Assembly: GCA_963965975.1 (NCBI GenBank)
Contig: OZ014416.1
Location: 4,092,001 to 4,156,000 of the forward strand
Length of the DNA: 64,000 nucleotides
From: Xestospongia bergquistia
Taxonomy: Eukaryota > Porifera > Demospongiae > Haplosclerida > Petrosiidae
Direction: 5' to 3'
A program made the translations under genes and the position numbers. This document shows positions 61,818 to 64,000 of the stretch, piece by piece (the first letter of the stretch is position 1; each line of letters opens with the position of its first letter). The notes beneath the pieces were generated by a model that ran no database searches, was not told where the DNA came from, and saw only the letters and a list, made by a program, of their open reading frames with translations.

Positions 61818-62330
61818 GTAACACCCCTGGCAAAACATCTGTGTGGAAATTAGAAACCCCAAACTTTGTTGAAGCATTGATGAATTATTTTAATAGGTAT
61901 ACCACAAGCAAAATTAACACCAGTACAGAAAGAATACTTAAACATTGAGTGTGCAGTAGAAGATAACGTTGTTAATTCACAGATGATAACAGTACTCATT
62001 TATTTCTAGGCAATATGATATAATATATGTAATTTAATAGACATTGATGACATCAACACACATAGATTTTGGTGGCCAGAATGATGTAATAGAAGGAATA
62101 GAATTACTTGATGATCCCTTACTGTTCAATCAATGGAGGTAATAGAGATTTAAGAAATATACAACTGTAATCAAGTAAGACGTTTGTCTAATTAACAGAA
62201 ACTGTTTAATATGTATACAATCACTGAGAAACAATGTCCTATCTGCAAGGAGGTCTGTTATAGTGTGTGTCGTTTATATTAACAATTAGATAGATGTTGG
62301 AGAAGAGTACACAAAAATACTACTAATTTC
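61818..62330 (+). other. Possible upstream exons of the USP-Ulp1 gene
   Basis: Candidate exons bounded by splice-like signals: 62041-62138 (acceptor TTTAATAG, donor GTAATA; encodes HIDFGGQNDVIEGIELLDDP) and 62199-62252 (acceptor TTAACAG; encodes KLFNMYTITEKQCPICKE). The CPIC knuckle in the second resembles the first Cys pair of the USP finger region. The phases of the two candidates do not agree (98 nt then 54 nt), so at least one boundary is wrong. No USP Cys box (N-x-G-x-T-C) was recognised upstream. Low confidence. Confidence 0.3.
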
Positions 62331-62559
62331 AGTAGTGGACATAAAGAAGACCGCATATCAGAATTGTGGTGGAAGAAAATATCTTGTTAATCAGATGAAT
62401 CATCCCATCATTTGTAAGCTGTTTATTGTGGACAATAATGTCATAATAAAGCCTACAATGCATACCTTGCAATAAACGTCTAATGACTGTTAGCACAAAA
62501 GTTGCTTCATTACCTGACGTACAGATAATAGGCATTTCTCGAAACACACATTCAAGTAA

Positions 62560-63366
62560 AAAATCAAACAAGCCATTGTTGCTACAAGAGTAAGATGCAG
62601 GCAATGTAATCCATCTGATATTATATCTGATAGGTCAATTACAATTGAAAGTACTACCAGACATGATTACACCTCAAGAACTTACAGATTACTTGGAAAA
62701 GCTGTTAGTACTGATGACAATGAAAGTATCCTTTTAATCTTCCTTCCATTTAGGTTCATCATGGACATCCATCCAACATCTGTAGATACAGGTCACTGTA
62801 AGTTATTATACAGCTATAAGATACCTACATTAAAACAAACACAATAGACACTGCATTAGTGAAAACACCAGGTGGAGAATGGATTGAATATGATGACAAT
62901 AATGTAAATACTAACTACGATTACAACAGAAATATAGATTACATTTCAGTGAGTAAAGATAATGAAAACAATGCATCATTATGATTACCTCTTAGAGAAA
63001 TGTATGTCTAGCTATATACAAGTCTGATGAGTCTGAGGTTAGCATGCAATTATTGTATATCACATAATACATATTGTAATTCATTTTGCTAACTATAGAC
63101 TGTATTAAAAGTGATTGATTGTCCACCAATTTTAACATGGAGCGAAGTCAGTCTGTTATTAAAAATGTGCATACTTTACTGTTATAATATTTCTATCAGA
63201 GTCCACTTGCTGTTGTTAATGAAGACAAGGAAATAGTAAGTGCATTGCTAGCAAAGAATTTATTCTATATATTTGAATAAAGGACTGGAAAGAGATTAAG
63301 GCACCATACAATACTTTACAGCCAGGAGTGTGGCTAACTGCAAAAGCAAACAGTGTATATATTATG

Positions 63367-63412
<46 letters not shown>

Positions 63413-63999
63413 CAGTATATATAATAGTATATACTTGTGTAGGTGATAATGAATTACTTAATATTGTTAGCAAAAGATGTAAGTCAAATCATTTTACATG
63501 CACGTCACAGAAATTGTTAAAACAAGAGAAACATAGCCATTGTCAACTCCACATTCCTTCCATTATTAAGAGCAAGAGGCTTTAGTGGTGTTATAAAATA
63601 TGTAAGGCTTTTACAATTTTAACAAAGTATGAAAAGTAATAAATTATAGGGCAAAAATCTGTTAGAGAAAGACATGATCATATTTCCTATTCATTGTCCG
63701 CAACATTGGATTCTCATCGTCAGTGCCTTAATCAACACAATATATGTTTGGGATACATTACATAGGTTGTTGATGTAAATGATAAGGTCATATATGAAGT
63801 TGATTCATATCATAATAGTCGGCCTCATTTAATAAATAGCATATGGTAAGAAATTATTACATAAGATAACATTTAAAAAAAAACATAGGCTATATTTGTG
63901 TACATTGTCAAAGTTTAAACTATCCGTTAGTAAGTGGAGATACTATCATTCCAAAGTACATTACACATCCGCAAATGTACTTTTATGGTACTTATATAC
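62560..63999 (+). CDS. USP-type deubiquitinase end fused to Ulp1/SENP-like protease domain (partial)
   Basis: Multi-exon model with short introns, running off the right edge. Segments: before 62560 unknown; up to 62703 (TYRLLGKA); 62754-62797 (VHHGHP, then VDTGH); 62848-62948 (TALVKTPGGEWIEYDDNNV); 62996-63037 (NVCLAIYKSDESE); 63099-63146; 63200-63235; 63283-63354 (LQPGVWLTAKANS); 63443-63478 (VIMNYLILLAKD); 63527-63601 (IAIVNSTFLPLLRARGFSGV); 63650-63718 (MIIFPIHCPQHWILI); 63766-63845 (VVDVNDKVIYEVDSYHNSRP); 63889 onward (KWRYYHSK). The third to fifth blocks match the USP (peptidase C19) His box YRLxGxxxHxG...GHYTAxVK..GxWxxxDD and the closing strand. From 63283 the pattern matches Ulp1 (C48): LxPGxWLT, IxxYLxLL, SFFxxxL, IFIPIHxxxHWxL and IYxxDS, giving catalytic His (QHW) and Asp (VDS); the Cys box lies beyond the window. 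Seven consecutive exons (62996-63718) are exact multiples of three in phase 0. Odd: an extra 4 bp (CATCCATCC) in 62754-62797 breaks the frame, so this may be a pseudogene or carry a sequence error. Confidence 0.7.
63371..63410. repeat. (TA)n microsatellite within a predicted intron
   Basis: A TA run within the 88-nt intron 63355-63442 of the Ulp1-like gene. It explains why this intron is longer than its neighbours. Confidence 0.85.
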
Positions 64000-64000
64000 A

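Noticed and set aside
62329-62604. 91-codon minus-strand ORF opposite the USP-Ulp1 region
   Set aside because: No recognisable motif; it lies opposite the plus-strand gene, whose domains are recognisable. Kept only as a possibility.

Overview
The window looks like AT-rich, repeat-dominated DNA from an invertebrate animal. The support is spliced genes with very short introns (mostly 43-61 nt), decayed pogo/Tigger, IS630-Tc1-mariner, piggyBac, hAT and Ty3/gypsy elements, long satellite arrays, and no bacterial gene organisation. A sponge or another early-branching animal is possible (short introns, many GCCACACCC-type repeats), but the sequence does not prove it.

Layout. 1-16363 is a head-to-tail satellite with a 143-bp monomer that carries a 27-bp dyad. 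It is broken by a 4.5-kb pogo/Tigger-like transposon (16364-20858, TA target duplication). The satellite resumes at 20861, is broken again by a 794-bp IS630-Tc1-mariner element (21446-22239), and then flips orientation near 22.4 kb and runs inverted to about 24.2 kb. A decayed piggyBac relative (24770-28066), an unrecognised minus-strand gene fragment (about 28.2-28.8 kb), a patch of degenerate TTTAGGG-like repeats, and Ty3/gypsy LTR and integrase remnants (30.3-32.0 kb) follow.

From 32.4 to 36.4 kb lies a tandem array of roughly 130-150-bp units, and from about 36.7 to 52.3 kb a second array of roughly 240-560-bp units. Both carry repeated splice-site-like motifs on the minus strand. Mutator-like MITEs are inserted in both. 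The second array is also split by an IS630-Tc1-mariner fragment and a nearly full-length but stop-containing piggyBac copy (38136 to about 40.4 kb).

The right part holds a 482-bp hAT MITE with a perfect 8-bp duplication, a third piggyBac copy with intact ends (55299-57915), a minisatellite, an 855-bp hAT remnant and two short tandem duplications. At the right edge (from about 62.56 kb, running off the window) a plus-strand gene built from short phase-0 exons appears to encode a USP-type deubiquitinase His box followed by a Ulp1/SENP-type protease domain. This is the most interesting coding region. No complete, intact gene was found in the window.
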